DNA of 64,000 nt from Polynucleobacter sp. MWH-Loch1C5 (GTDB taxonomy: Bacteria; Pseudomonadota; Gammaproteobacteria; Burkholderiales; Burkholderiaceae): NCBI RefSeq assembly GCF_018881775.1, contig NZ_JACVPR010000001.1:868001-932000 (forward strand), read 5' to 3'. A program made the translations under genes and the position numbers. The notes under the pieces were generated by a model. It saw only the letters and a list, made by a program, of their open reading frames with translations, was not told the origin of the DNA and made no database searches. This document shows, piece after piece, positions 29,618-39,045 of this stretch. Position 1 is the first letter of the stretch. Each line of letters opens with the position of its first letter.

Positions 29618-31438
29618 ATGTGCGGAATTGTTGGAGCTGTTGCTCAAAGAAATATTATCGATGTCCTAGTAGAGGGCTTACGACGCCTAGAATATCGAGG
29701 CTATGACTCTTGTGGTTTTGCGGTGGTACAAAATAATGCCCTAGTGCGCGCACGAACCACAGAGCGGGTTGCTGATTTGGCTGAACAAGGGAAATTGCTT
29801 CAAGGCTCATTAGGCATTGCCCATACGCGCTGGGCCACACATGGCAAACCCGATACGCACAATGCGCATCCTCACTTTTCACATGACTTAATTGGCCTAG
29901 TGCATAACGGCATCATTGAAAATTATGAAGAACTGCGTGAAGAGCTCAAGTCTGCCGGTTATCAATTTGTATCGCAAACAGATACAGAAGTTATTGCGCA
30001 TTTAATACATCATTTGTATACCCATCAAGCGCAACAGAATTTAGACTTAGCGGTTCGCATGGCCTTACCCCGTTTACATGGCGCCTATGCAATTGCTGTG
30101 ATCTGTAAAGATAGCCCAGATTTATTGGTAGGTGCTCGCGTAGGGTCTCCCTTGGTATTGGCCTTTGGTGAAAACGAAAACTTTTTGGCCTCTGATGCTT
30201 TGGCAGTGGCCGAGCATGCTAAACAGATGGTTTATCTGGAAGAAGGGGATGTTGCAGTGCTCAGCCATAGTAATGTCAAGATTACTAACGCAGCTGGAGA
30301 AATTCTGACGCGTGAAAAAAAGCCAGTTCCAGAGCAAGCAGTTGCAGTTGATTTGGGGCCTTATCAGCATTTCATGCAGAAAGAGATTTTTGAGCAGCCC
30401 AGAGCTATTGCCGATACCATTTCTAATGTGGAGTCGGTGGGAGCCCATTTATTTGGTGCTACAGAAGAGCAATTTAATCAGCTAGAGGGTGTGTTGATGT
30501 TGGCCTGCGGTACAAGTTACTACGCCGCATCTACTGCAAAATATTGGATTGAATCGATTGCCAAGGTTCCTGTTCAAGTAGAAATTGCTAGTGAGTATCG
30601 CTATCGAGATACAGTGCCTAATGCTAAAAATCTAGTAGTGGTCGTATCTCAATCAGGTGAAACCGCAGATACATTAGCAGCCTTAAGACATGCCAAAGCA
30701 TTGGGGCATACTCAATCACTCGCGGTGTGTAATGTGGCTACAAGTGCGATGGTTAGAGAAACCAATTTTGCATTTTTAACGCATGCGGGTACTGAAATCG
30801 GTGTTGCTTCTACGAAGGCGTTTACAACTCAGTTGGCAGGACTTTATCTGCTGGCATTGAGCTTGGCGAAGGTGAAGAAACGTTTAAGTCTTGCTGATGA
30901 GCAGTTGGCTTTACATCAATTACGACATTTGCCGGCAGCAATTCATGCGGTGCTAGCACTCGAGCCGCAAATTATGGCTTGGAGTCAGAGCTTTGCGAAG
31001 TGCGAAAACGCACTATTTTTAGGTAGAGGTTTGCACTACCCGATCGCTTTAGAAGGCGCATTGAAGTTAAAAGAGATTTCATATATTCATGCAGAAGCCT
31101 ACCCTGCGGGTGAGCTCAAGCATGGCCCGTTAGCTTTGGTGACTGAGCAGATGCCAGTTGTTACTGTTGCGCCCAATGATGCACTCTTGGAGAAGTTGAA
31201 GTCCAATATGCAGGAAGTGAAGGCGAGGGGTGGTAAGTTATATGTGTTTGCTGATGCAGATACGCAAATTGCGAGCTCTGATGGTATACAGGTGATACGT
31301 ATGCCAGAGCACTATGGTCATTTATCACCGATTTTGCATGTCTTGCCATTGCAATTATTGGCTTACCATACCGCTTGTGCGCGAGGTACTGATGTGGATA
31401 AGCCGCGCAACTTAGCCAAGTCAGTGACGGTTGAATAA
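29618..31438 (+). CDS. glmS: Glutamine-fructose-6-phosphate aminotransferase
   Basis: GlmS makes glucosamine-6-phosphate. The 606-residue protein starts MCGIVG, with the nucleophilic Cys2 of the glutaminase domain and [15 protein letters not shown] and [11 protein letters not shown]. It continues into two SIS domains ([28 protein letters not shown]) and ends [13 protein letters not shown]. No glmS ribozyme is expected or seen in the 21-nt gap after glmU. The PIN-domain gene begins at the very next base after the stop. Confidence 0.97.
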   Translation: MCGIVGAVAQRNIIDVLVEGLRRLEYRGYDSCGFAVVQNNALVRARTTERVADLAEQGKLLQGSLGIAHTRWATHGKPDTHNAHPHFSHDLIGLVHNGIIENYEELREELKSAGYQFVSQTDTEVIAHLIHHLYTHQAQQNLDLAVRMALPRLHGAYAIAVICKDSPDLLVGARVGSPLVLAFGENENFLASDALAVAEHAKQMVYLEEGDVAVLSHSNVKITNAAGEILTREKKPVPEQAVAVDLGPYQHFMQKEIFEQPRAIADTISNVESVGAHLFGATEEQFNQLEGVLMLACGTSYYAASTAKYWIESIAKVPVQVEIASEYRYRDTVPNAKNLVVVVSQSGETADTLAALRHAKALGHTQSLAVCNVATSAMVRETNFAFLTHAGTEIGVASTKAFTTQLAGLYLLALSLAKVKKRLSLADEQLALHQLRHLPAAIHAVLALEPQIMAWSQSFAKCENALFLGRGLHYPIALEGALKLKEISYIHAEAYPAGELKHGPLALVTEQMPVVTVAPNDALLEKLKSNMQEVKARGGKLYVFADADTQIASSDGIQVIRMPEHYGHLSPILHVLPLQLLAYHTACARGTDVDKPRNLAKSVTVE

Positions 31439-31864
31439 TTGAAGTCTAAGCTGGTTATTGATACCAATATTCTTTTAGATTTATTGGTCTTTGATGATCA
31501 AAGAGCGCATCCATTGCGTACCGCTCTGAATGAATCTCAAGTCATTGCGTTAGGTTCTTCCTATACCGTGGCAGAATTTTTGGATGTCATTGCTCGACCA
31601 CAATTTAATTTGGATCGAGAAGCGCAAACGAAGGCTCATCAGCAATTGTTAGCATGGCTCACCTTAGAGCATGATGAGGCTGTAGAAACTGCACCATGGA
31701 AATGTAAAGATAAAGATGACCAAATTTATCTCAATTTGGCATTCAGTCACCGACCATGCACTTTACTGTCCAAAGACAAGCAAGTATTAAAGTTGGCTAA
31801 AAGAGCTCGTCAGTGTGGGGTTGTGATCACGAATGATCACAATAAATTTCTTCTGGCGCTTTGA
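31439..31864 (+). CDS. PIN-domain protein, putative toxin-like nuclease
   Basis: A 141-residue PIN-fold protein of the COG1569 type. Candidate metal-binding acids are D8 in VIDTNILLD, a Glu in TVAEFLDVI (~46) and the DKDDQIYLNLA pair (~98). The TTG start follows the glmS stop with no gap. No antitoxin-like small gene is adjacent, since glmS precedes it and a convergent nitronate monooxygenase gene overlaps its 3' end by 28 nt. It is therefore an orphan toxin-like protein or a domesticated RNase; its targets are unknown. Confidence 0.72.
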   Translation: MKSKLVIDTNILLDLLVFDDQRAHPLRTALNESQVIALGSSYTVAEFLDVIARPQFNLDREAQTKAHQQLLAWLTLEHDEAVETAPWKCKDKDDQIYLNLAFSHRPCTLLSKDKQVLKLAKRARQCGVVITNDHNKFLLAL

Positions 31865-32829
31865 TATTCATCTTCCAGGCGTTGCACAATCTCGGCAATA
31901 CTGGGAGCGTCATTAATCAGGCCTACGCCTTGCCCTGCACCCCAAATATCCTTCCAGGCTTTTGCATTGGCTTCATCTTGATTGGCTTTTTGAAAATCCA
32001 TTTTTGATTTGTCAACGCTCGGCAGATTTTTAGGGTCTAGACCGGCGCTAATAATGCTTTGCTGAATATAGTTGCCATGAATACCCGTAAAGAAATCGGT
32101 GTACACAATATCGGCAGCGTGAGCATCAATGATGGCCTGTTTATAGGCTTGAGATGCATGGGCCTCTTGGCTGGCAATAAACCGAGTGCCCATATAAGCA
32201 AAGTCTGCACCCATAGCTTGGGCAGCCAGTATCGATTGGCCGTTAGAAATAGAGCCTGAGAGTGCTATGGGACCCTTGAAGAGCTGACGGACTTCACCTA
32301 CTAATGAAAAGGGAGATAGAGTGCCCGCATGACCTCCTGCGCCAGCGGCAACTAAAATTAAACCATCGACCCCTGCCTCAAGTGCCTTTTCAGCATGACG
32401 AATATTCACGACATCATGTAAAACAATCCCGCCATAGCTGTGAACCGCATCCAAAATTTCTTTGATGGGTGCGCGCAAGCTAGTAATAAAGATGGGCACT
32501 TGGTGTTTGACACAAGTTCTCACGTCTTGCTCAAGTCTTTGATTAGACATATGAACAATCTGATTCACTGCTATCGGACCGATTTTTTTGGCTGGGTTTT
32601 TAGCCTGTTCTTCTGCAAGTTCTTCTTTGAGTTGGCTTAACCAATCATCTAGGAGTTCTGCAGGACGAGCATTGAGCGCCGGAAACGAGCCCACAATCCC
32701 AGACATACACTGTGCTTTGACAAGTTCAGGGTAGCTCACGATGAACATGGGCGCCGCAATCACAGGTAGGCGTAAGCCTTGTAAAACCTGAGGTAAATGG
32801 GAGTTCTTGGCTAATTTAGGGTTATTCAT
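31837..32829 (-). CDS. Nitronate monooxygenase family FMN protein
   Basis: A 330-residue TIM-barrel flavoprotein of the NMO/2-nitropropane dioxygenase family. It shows LRLPVIAAPMFIVS, GIVGSFPALNARP, VLHDVVNIRHAEKALEAGVDGLI, the FMN-binding AAGAGGHAG and ALSGSISNG, and MGADFAYMGTRFIA. Such enzymes oxidise toxic alkyl nitronates; some family members are enoyl-ACP reductases (FabK), which differ in the substrate loop. It appears monocistronic. Confidence 0.85.
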   Translation of the reverse strand: MNNPKLAKNSHLPQVLQGLRLPVIAAPMFIVSYPELVKAQCMSGIVGSFPALNARPAELLDDWLSQLKEELAEEQAKNPAKKIGPIAVNQIVHMSNQRLEQDVRTCVKHQVPIFITSLRAPIKEILDAVHSYGGIVLHDVVNIRHAEKALEAGVDGLILVAAGAGGHAGTLSPFSLVGEVRQLFKGPIALSGSISNGQSILAAQAMGADFAYMGTRFIASQEAHASQAYKQAIIDAHAADIVYTDFFTGIHGNYIQQSIISAGLDPKNLPSVDKSKMDFQKANQDEANAKAWKDIWGAGQGVGLINDAPSIAEIVQRLEDEYQSARRNLL

Positions 32830-32852
32830 AGGTATGAGTAGGGCTTTTTAGG

Positions 32853-32880
32853 TCGACTTTTCTTAATATTTCCTTACAAT
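32853..32880 (+). promoter_or_regulatory. Candidate promoter of the Bug binding-protein gene
   Basis: TCGACT (32853-32858) and TACAAT (32875-32880) are separated by 16 bases, 55 nt before the start codon. A strong RBS (AGGAGA, 32922-32927) follows. Both hexamers deviate from consensus. Confidence 0.35.
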
Positions 32881-32934
32881 ATAACCGCTATATAGTTTTT
32901 TATCTATGGCATAAAAACTTAGGAGAATTTTTAT

Positions 32935-33918
32935 ATGAACAAAAATATTCGTCGCACAGCTTTGGCATTAAGCTTAGCTGCTGGCGTATTCGCGTCTGCT
33001 GCACAAGCAGCTTTCCCAAGTGACAAGCCTGTCACTCTCGTGGTTCCTTTTGCTGCTGGCGGCCCAACTGATAAGGTAGCTCGTGAATTAGCTCAAGTGA
33101 TGACTAAGTCACTTAAGCAACAAGTGATTGTTGATAACTCCCCAGGTGCTGGTGGTACTGTTGCCGCTAAGAAGGTATTGGCTGCTCCAAAAGATGGTTA
33201 TACGATTTTGATTCACCACATTGGCATGTCAACAGCCCCATCTTTGTATAAGAATCTTGGCTTTGACCCCAATACAGATTTCGAACACTTAGGCCAAGTG
33301 GCTGACGTGCCAATGGTTATGATTGCTAACAAAGCTGTGCCAGCAAAGAATTTGACTGAGCTCTTGGCATACATCAAAGCAAACAGCACAAAAGTGTCAT
33401 ATGCCAATGCTGGTATTGGATCAGCGAGCCACCTGTGCGGTCTGCTGTTCATGAGCACTATTCAAGTAGACATGACGACTGTTCCATACAAAGGTACAGC
33501 CCCTGCTTTGACAGATTTGATTGGTGGTCAAGTACAGTTGATGTGTGACCAAACTACAAACATTGCTGGTCAGTTGAACTCAGGTGCTGTTAAAGCCTAC
33601 GGTGCTACAACTATGCAACGTATCCCAGCATTCAAAGATATCCCAACTATGAATGAGCAGGGTTTGAAGAACTTCCAAGTGAACGTTTGGCATGGCGTTT
33701 ATGCTCCGAAAGGTGCTCCTGCTGCTGCGGTAGAAAAATTAGCTGCTGCTGTTAAGGAAGGTATTAACGACGCTGGCTATAAAGCTAAGATGGCTGAATT
33801 AGGTGCTGCTGTACCTAATGAGAAAAATGCTAGCCCAGCAGGTCACAAGGCTCACTTGAAGGCTCAGATTGATTTGTGGGGCCCAATCATCAAGAAAGCT
33901 GGCGTATACGCTGATTAA
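32935..33918 (+). CDS. Bug/TctC family periplasmic solute-binding protein
   Basis: A 327-residue secreted binding protein: a signal peptide ends ASAAQA (~25), then FPSDKPVTLVVPFAAGGPTDKVARELA, the conserved Bug opening, and later VVDNSPGAGG-like and GMSTAPSLYKNLGFDP segments. Bug proteins bind carboxylates and related compounds, often for TctAB-type tripartite transporters. No tctA or tctB lies nearby, and the flanking genes are unrelated and convergent, so it is an orphan. Frequent GCT/GGT-type codons and the strong RBS suggest high expression. Ligand unknown. Confidence 0.85.
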   Translation: MNKNIRRTALALSLAAGVFASAAQAAFPSDKPVTLVVPFAAGGPTDKVARELAQVMTKSLKQQVIVDNSPGAGGTVAAKKVLAAPKDGYTILIHHIGMSTAPSLYKNLGFDPNTDFEHLGQVADVPMVMIANKAVPAKNLTELLAYIKANSTKVSYANAGIGSASHLCGLLFMSTIQVDMTTVPYKGTAPALTDLIGGQVQLMCDQTTNIAGQLNSGAVKAYGATTMQRIPAFKDIPTMNEQGLKNFQVNVWHGVYAPKGAPAAAVEKLAAAVKEGINDAGYKAKMAELGAAVPNEKNASPAGHKAHLKAQIDLWGPIIKKAGVYAD

Positions 33919-34865
33919 TTCTGATTAATCAATAGATCGCCTGACAATCGGGCGCCACCTGTTTCAATAAGAGCACGTGGCGCCCATTTTTTTATCTCAT
34001 CCAAAGACATCCCCAAAATCTTCGCTATTGAGCTAAATAGGGGTGTTTTGACTATCCAATCTTGTGCATCATCAAGCCGAATAGATTGCCAATCTAATAA
34101 TCGAAACTTAAGTAAAACTTTAGCGGCGTGCTTGGCATTTCTTTTTGGGTCTTGGGCTAAATAATCGAGCCTTGACCTTGCCGTATGAAGCGAGCTAGCA
34201 AGGTCACTAAAAGCTGGGCCATGGCCGGGCAAGACTAATTGCACATCTAGAGATTCAATAAGATCCAGAGTTTGACTCACTTCGTCAAAGCCACTTTCAC
34301 CAATAAGCTCTGGGAAAATAGTGCCAAAACCATTTTGCCAAAGAGCATCGGCAGAAATTAATAAGCCATCTTGCGCGTTGTACAAAATGACTGAGTCTGG
34401 GTCATGACCTGGAGCGCCGAGAATATCCCAGGTGCGCTGGGCCAGAGTCAGTTGATGACCCACTTGAAGAGCTTGATCAAACTGAAAGCGTGAGCATTCT
34501 TGCCCTGTCGGAATAAAGCTTAATTGTGTTTCATCCCAGTTTTTTACAGCCTCACAGCTGGCTTGAGGGATATACGTTTTGATTTGTGGAAAAGCAGACT
34601 GCAGAGTTGCGTTGCCGCCACAATGATCAGAATGAAGATGAGTATTAATTATCGATACACACTGACTTTGAGGGTGCTGATTTAAATGTTGTTGTACTAA
34701 TGAGAGAGTTTGTGCGCGATGACTATCGTATGAAGTATCAACAATATGTAACTCATCTTGGTTAAAGATAAAGATGTTGTTGGCTGATAGCCAACCTCTT
34801 TCAATAAAACGAATACCTGCTAGTGATTTCAAGATGCTTGGCGTCTTAGGTCTAGCACTTGCCAT
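33915..34865 (-). CDS. MBL-fold metallohydrolase
   Basis: A 316-residue metallo-beta-lactamase-fold protein with the zinc motif THLHSDHCGG (~107-116), a metal-site His in GAPGHDPDSVIL, an Asp in ISADALW and another in LVLPGHGPAF. The C-terminal winged-helix-like part matches glyoxalase II-related or thioesterase-like MBL proteins. It overlaps the 3' end of the DUF1289 gene, with which it should be co-transcribed as the last gene of the aceK operon. Substrate unknown. Confidence 0.78.
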   Translation of the reverse strand: MASARPKTPSILKSLAGIRFIERGWLSANNIFIFNQDELHIVDTSYDSHRAQTLSLVQQHLNQHPQSQCVSIINTHLHSDHCGGNATLQSAFPQIKTYIPQASCEAVKNWDETQLSFIPTGQECSRFQFDQALQVGHQLTLAQRTWDILGAPGHDPDSVILYNAQDGLLISADALWQNGFGTIFPELIGESGFDEVSQTLDLIESLDVQLVLPGHGPAFSDLASSLHTARSRLDYLAQDPKRNAKHAAKVLLKFRLLDWQSIRLDDAQDWIVKTPLFSSIAKILGMSLDEIKKWAPRALIETGGARLSGDLLINQN

Positions 34866-35005
34866 AAGGCATCTTTTTCTAGGTCTGATAGTTCAGACCA
34901 GACCGCAATTTCATCAAGAGTGCGGCGACAGCCAAGGCAGTAGCGATCCTCATCATCCATCTTGCACAAATTGATGCAGGGGGAGTGTGTTCTCAATGGC
35001 TCCAT
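34829..35005 (-). CDS. DUF1289 small Cys-rich protein
   Basis: A 58-residue protein. It has the DUF1289 signature: CINLCKMD (Cys 10 and 14) followed by YCLGCRRTLDEI (two more Cys), a four-cysteine set that could bind iron-sulfur or zinc, and a WSELSDLEKDALW segment. It starts 1 nt before the end of the carbonic anhydrase gene and overlaps the MBL gene start by 37 nt. Function is not established. Confidence 0.82.
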   Translation of the reverse strand: MEPLRTHSPCINLCKMDDEDRYCLGCRRTLDEIAVWSELSDLEKDALWQVLDLRRQAS

Positions 35006-35006
35006 C

Positions 35007-35678
35007 TTATGAATAAGCGTAGTTTTTTTGTATTGTCGCCTGATAACGACTTTCTAGCTCGTCAGTATTACGAACACTCATCCCTAAATCTTTGAGGCGT
35101 CCGTCCTTGAGATCATAAATCCAGCCATGCACAGTCACATCTTGTTCTCTGGCCCAGGCATCTTGAATAGTGCTTGTATTGCAGACGTTCATCACTTGCT
35201 CAATAACATTCAGCTCACAAAGATAGTTGAGTTGCGTATCTTTTTGCAAGATGCTCCCTAGATATCTGCCATGCTTATCTTTGACGTCTTGTATATGGCG
35301 TATCCAGTTATCTGCCAAGCCAATTCTGAGGCCTAATTGAGACGCGCGTACGCCAGAACAGCCGTAGTGACCCACCACAATAATATGCTTGACCTTTATC
35401 TGATCAACAGCAAATTGAATAACAGATAAGGCATTTAAATCCGTGTGAACCACCACATTGGCAATATTGCGATGAACAAATACCTCTCCAGGTGCTAAGC
35501 CGGTTATTTGATTAGCGGGTACTCGGGAATCCGAACAACCAATCCATAAATACTCAGGGGCTTGCTGTGTAGCTAAGCGTGAGAAATATTCAGGATCTGT
35601 TTCTGTGACCTGTTTAACCCATGTTTGATTATTCTCAAGTAGGTTGGCTAACAGATAGGGGTTGTTCGACGGATTCAT
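35007..35678 (-). CDS. can: Beta-class carbonic anhydrase
   Basis: A 223-residue enzyme that interconverts CO2 and bicarbonate. Zinc ligands are visible: C48 and D50 in GCSDSR, and H104 and C107 in VVGHYGCSG. FVHRNIANVV is also present. It starts 1 nt after aceK ends on the same strand. Bicarbonate supply for carboxylases, with AceK control of the glyoxylate branch point, gives a plausible shared theme. Confidence 0.94.
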   Translation of the reverse strand: MNPSNNPYLLANLLENNQTWVKQVTETDPEYFSRLATQQAPEYLWIGCSDSRVPANQITGLAPGEVFVHRNIANVVVHTDLNALSVIQFAVDQIKVKHIIVVGHYGCSGVRASQLGLRIGLADNWIRHIQDVKDKHGRYLGSILQKDTQLNYLCELNVIEQVMNVCNTSTIQDAWAREQDVTVHGWIYDLKDGRLKDLGMSVRNTDELESRYQATIQKNYAYS

Positions 35679-35679
35679 A

Positions 35680-37458
35680 TTATTGATAGCGATTAATAAA
35701 TCTTAGTTTTTTGTCATAAGGGAAAAAATCATGGACTTGATTGGCCAAAATTCTGTCTTTATGAACTTGCCACATACTGGCTTCAAAGAAGTCAGCGTGA
35801 TGTTTTAAAAAGTATTTGCGCACCCTCTCATCCCCTAACAAGAAGGTGTTATATGTCTCAGGGAAGATATCGTGAGGCCCCACGTTGTACCAAACCTCAC
35901 CAGATAGTTCATCTTCTTCGTTTCTGGCAACTGGCACCTTGCGAATATTACAGTCGGTAAGGTATTCAATCTCGTCGTAGTCATAAAAGACAACTCGGCC
36001 GTGACGCGTAACGCCAAAGTTCTTATAAAGCATGTCGCCAGGGAAAATATTGGCAGCAATCAGTTCCTTGATCGCATTACCATACTCAATAATGCCGTGC
36101 TCAACTTGTTCCTCGGTGCCGTTTTGGAGATAAATATTCAGCGGCGTCATACGACGTTCAATGTATAAGTGTTTAATCACTAATTCATCTTGCCCATCAA
36201 TATCCTTGCCAAATTCAAGTTGTGAGGCGGCATGTTTTTTCAGCTCTTCAATGAGCTCAGGCTCAAAGCGTTCTAAGGGAAAAGCGACAGATGTAAATTC
36301 CAAAGTATCAGCCATGCGCCCAACGCGATCATGCTGCTTAACTAATTGGTATTTCGATTGAATCAATTCCCTAGTCGTTTCTTTGGGTGGCGGAAAGTAG
36401 TCTTTAATTAATTTGAATACATAGGGGTAGCTTGGTAAATCAAATACCAACATTACTAAGCCCTTGATACCTGGCGCAATCCTAAATTGATCAGTCGAGT
36501 GTAGTAAGTGATGTTGAAAGTCTCTATAGAAGAGATTTTTCCCGTGCTTTTGTAGGCCTAGAGAGTTATAGATTTCAGCTCTTGGCTTATGCGGCATGAT
36601 TGTTCTTAAAAAGGTGACATAAGCCGATGGGATTTCCATTTCTACCAAAAAGTAACTGTGCGTAAAGCTAAAGATGACCACCAAGTCTTCTTCTTTAAGT
36701 AGGGCTGTATCTATATAAAGCTGATGATTCTTATTGTGCAAAATAGGCAAGGCCAAGGGGATCGTGCGATCACCATTGATCAGGCGACCAATAATGTAGG
36801 CCGTTTTATTTCTGAAGAATAAAGAAGTCAGTACATGAACCTGAAAATTAGTTCTGATTTCTGCTAAGCCAACTTCTTCTTCGATAGCTTTGACTACAAA
36901 GCTGATATCACGATTGAGGTTTTCAAATGGATTGCTGAGTTCATAACTAGAAATAATTTTTTCAAAAGTACTTTTTAAGCCGGCTAAATTCCCGGGATAG
37001 TAGGCGCGATAGGTCGGTCTTGTCGGTGGTTCATCATTTTCAATATATTCGGTTGAGATGGTGGGCCGAATGAAAATGAAGTCGTTATGAAAATAGGAGC
37101 GATTCAGTATGCGAGTGCAAACGGAATTGAAAAAAGTCTCAGCCAGTTCTGGCTGATGATGTTCCGTAAGTAAACCAATATAGTGCAGCTTAACCTGTTG
37201 CCATACCTCATCATTGAGGCTCACGGCATCATATTCATCTTCAAGAGTGACCACTGTTTCTGCGACACGTTTATCGTAATACGCAATGCGGTCACGCAGT
37301 AACTGTCTAACACCTAACCAATTTTCTTGTTCAAACTGTGTTTTTGCTTCACGGCTTGCTTCCCGAAAGATTCGATAATGTCGATTAAAACCATCGACTA
37401 AGGTCTGAGCCATATCAAAAGCAACCTGGGAAGAGAGTAATTTGGGAAAATGTGCCAT
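35680..37458 (-). CDS. aceK: Isocitrate dehydrogenase kinase/phosphatase
   Basis: AceK phosphorylates and dephosphorylates isocitrate dehydrogenase, steering isocitrate between the TCA cycle and the glyoxylate shunt. The 592 residues (E. coli 578) span the N-terminal regulatory half ([32 protein letters not shown]) and the kinase half with [28 protein letters not shown] and the active-site [12 protein letters not shown] (Asp-Tyr-Asp-Glu). aceA and aceB are not in the window. It heads an operon with can, DUF1289 and an MBL gene, and is divergent from another MBL gene 40 nt away. Confidence 0.95.
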   Translation of the reverse strand: MAHFPKLLSSQVAFDMAQTLVDGFNRHYRIFREASREAKTQFEQENWLGVRQLLRDRIAYYDKRVAETVVTLEDEYDAVSLNDEVWQQVKLHYIGLLTEHHQPELAETFFNSVCTRILNRSYFHNDFIFIRPTISTEYIENDEPPTRPTYRAYYPGNLAGLKSTFEKIISSYELSNPFENLNRDISFVVKAIEEEVGLAEIRTNFQVHVLTSLFFRNKTAYIIGRLINGDRTIPLALPILHNKNHQLYIDTALLKEEDLVVIFSFTHSYFLVEMEIPSAYVTFLRTIMPHKPRAEIYNSLGLQKHGKNLFYRDFQHHLLHSTDQFRIAPGIKGLVMLVFDLPSYPYVFKLIKDYFPPPKETTRELIQSKYQLVKQHDRVGRMADTLEFTSVAFPLERFEPELIEELKKHAASQLEFGKDIDGQDELVIKHLYIERRMTPLNIYLQNGTEEQVEHGIIEYGNAIKELIAANIFPGDMLYKNFGVTRHGRVVFYDYDEIEYLTDCNIRKVPVARNEEDELSGEVWYNVGPHDIFPETYNTFLLGDERVRKYFLKHHADFFEASMWQVHKDRILANQVHDFFPYDKKLRFINRYQ

Positions 37459-37498
37459 AGTGAGTTATCGTAGCTGATGTTTCATAACGCAAACTGAC

Positions 37499-38557
37499 AT
37501 GCAGACATTGATCTATCCCTGGGCGGATACTGTCCCAGATGCCGGAAAAACCATTGCGATTACTCCCTTTTTGCGATGGGTCAGAATGCCCCTGCCTTTT
37601 GCTTTAGACCATATTAACCTATGGCTTGTCCAAGATGGTGAAAATTCAGAGGGGGCATGGTCGATCATCGACACAGGGATTAGCCATGAGACTACGCAAA
37701 ATGCTTGGCAGGCTATTTTTCGTGATGAGCTGTCCAATAGTCCATTAAAAAGACTTTTTGTCACTCATATGCACCCTGATCATGTGGGTTTGGCGGCATG
37801 GTTGTGCGAACAATATCATTTGCCCTTATGGATGAGTATGACAGATTACCTTTTGGCTAAATGGCTTATTAGCACTGAGGGGAGCCAACAAGGTTCAGTC
37901 GCGGGAGGTGGTGGTGCAGCCGAACATTTTCAGCGGCATGGCTTAGCCGACCCTGATGATCTAGTAAAGATTAGACAAAGAGCAAACTATTATCAAAATA
38001 TGGTGCCAAGCATGCCTTTGCGTTACACCCGTTTGATGCATGATGATCAGGTTCAGATAGGCAATCATCGCTGGCGTGTCATTGCTGGCTATGGCCATGC
38101 CCCTGAACACTTAAGTTTTTATTGTGAGGCCCAAGGTATTTTAATTTCTGGGGATATGGTTTTGCCCCGGATTTCCACTAATGTGAGTGTCTTTGATAGT
38201 GAGCCTGATGCCAATCCACTGAAGCTTTATCTGGACTCATTGTCTCGCTATGCAGACTTGCCAGCAGACACCTTAGTATTGCCCTCGCATGGCAAACCAT
38301 TTCGGGGCCTACATTTAAGGGTTGAGCAATTAAGGCAGCACCATGAGGCTCGTCTAGAAGAGACGCTCACTGCATGTGGGCAAGCCCCTCAATCTGCTCG
38401 AGATCTAGTGCCTGTTTTATTTAAAAGAGCGCTAGATCTGCACCAATTAACTTTTGCTATGGGTGAGGCGATTGCCCACCTTAACTACCTCTGGCACGCC
38501 GGGTCTTTGTCGCGGGAGCTTTGCGCGGACGGGATTTTGCGCTTTTCGAAGGGCTAA
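37499..38557 (+). CDS. MBL-fold metallohydrolase
   Basis: A 352-residue MBL protein with the zinc motif THMHPDHVG (H90, H92, D94, H95), a third His in GYGHAPEHLSFY, an Asp in ISGDMVLP and a last His in VLPSHGKPF. The C-terminal winged-helix-like segment is close to SNM1/glyoxalase II-like thioesterase groups common in Burkholderiales. The substrate is unknown. Its 3' end overlaps the convergent phaM by 77 nt, so the C-terminus is encoded on the antisense of a Lys/Arg-rich tail. Confidence 0.8.
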   Translation: MQTLIYPWADTVPDAGKTIAITPFLRWVRMPLPFALDHINLWLVQDGENSEGAWSIIDTGISHETTQNAWQAIFRDELSNSPLKRLFVTHMHPDHVGLAAWLCEQYHLPLWMSMTDYLLAKWLISTEGSQQGSVAGGGGAAEHFQRHGLADPDDLVKIRQRANYYQNMVPSMPLRYTRLMHDDQVQIGNHRWRVIAGYGHAPEHLSFYCEAQGILISGDMVLPRISTNVSVFDSEPDANPLKLYLDSLSRYADLPADTLVLPSHGKPFRGLHLRVEQLRQHHEARLEETLTACGQAPQSARDLVPVLFKRALDLHQLTFAMGEAIAHLNYLWHAGSLSRELCADGILRFSKG

Positions 38558-38942
38558 AGCTAGCGCTAGTCATTTTTTTGGCCATATCTGTAGCTGCCTG
38601 AGTCGCCTGGTTGGCAGCTTTTTGAGCCGCCTTGGAGGCTTCGGCCATGGCTTCAGGGGTCATGGCTTCGCTAAATGATTTCAGGGCGGCCAGGGTGGCT
38701 CGTTGGACTTCAAGGCCCTGAATCGTACTTCTGAGGACATTCATATTCATTTGCAGCCAGTTTTCAACACTCTTTAGATCTTGAATGCGCTTATCGAGCT
38801 CTTCAATATTCAGAGTGGGCATAGCTGCACCGCCACCAATGCCAGCTCCAAAGCCGCTAGCATCGCCGGGAGTTGGGGAGTTGCCCCACATGGTTTTGAA
38901 CATTTCTAGGCTTTGATTGAAGTCAGGCATAGCACCAAACAT
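38481..38942 (-). CDS. phaM: PHA granule protein PhaM-like
   Basis: A 153-residue protein with FNQSLEMFKTMWG near the start, a Gly/Ala-rich linker, the conserved helical block PTLNIEELDKRIQDLKSVENWL, and an Ala/Lys-rich tail ending in KSRPRKAPATKTRRARGS, which resembles histone-like DNA-binding tails. In Cupriavidus PhaM activates PHA synthase and tethers granules to the nucleoid. No pha synthase gene is in the window. It is divergent from metH1, with a perfect palindrome between them. Confidence 0.85.
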   Translation of the reverse strand: MFGAMPDFNQSLEMFKTMWGNSPTPGDASGFGAGIGGGAAMPTLNIEELDKRIQDLKSVENWLQMNMNVLRSTIQGLEVQRATLAALKSFSEAMTPEAMAEASKAAQKAANQATQAATDMAKKMTSASFSPSKSAKSRPRKAPATKTRRARGS

Positions 38943-38979
38943 AGAAACTCCCCCGAAAAAGTTAAGTAAATCAGAAATA

Positions 38980-38996
38980 TATCGTTATTAACGATA
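38980..38996. promoter_or_regulatory. Perfect 17-bp palindrome between phaM and metH1
   Basis: TATCGTTA-T-TAACGATA: 8-bp arms around a single central T, in the 103-base gap between divergent phaM and metH1. It is too AT-rich and close-spaced for a terminator and looks like an operator for a dimeric regulator. Candidate -10-like TAAAAT (38995-39000) overlaps its right end. No regulator is assigned. Confidence 0.45.
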
Positions 38997-39045
38997 AAAT
39001 ATAGGTTTAATCGATTTGCCGCAAGTTAGGCAAACACTAAGACTT

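Noticed and set aside
38943-39045. Search for a cobalamin riboswitch before metH1
   Set aside because: The gap is too short for a B12 aptamer and shows no B12-box-like sequence; only the palindrome stands out.
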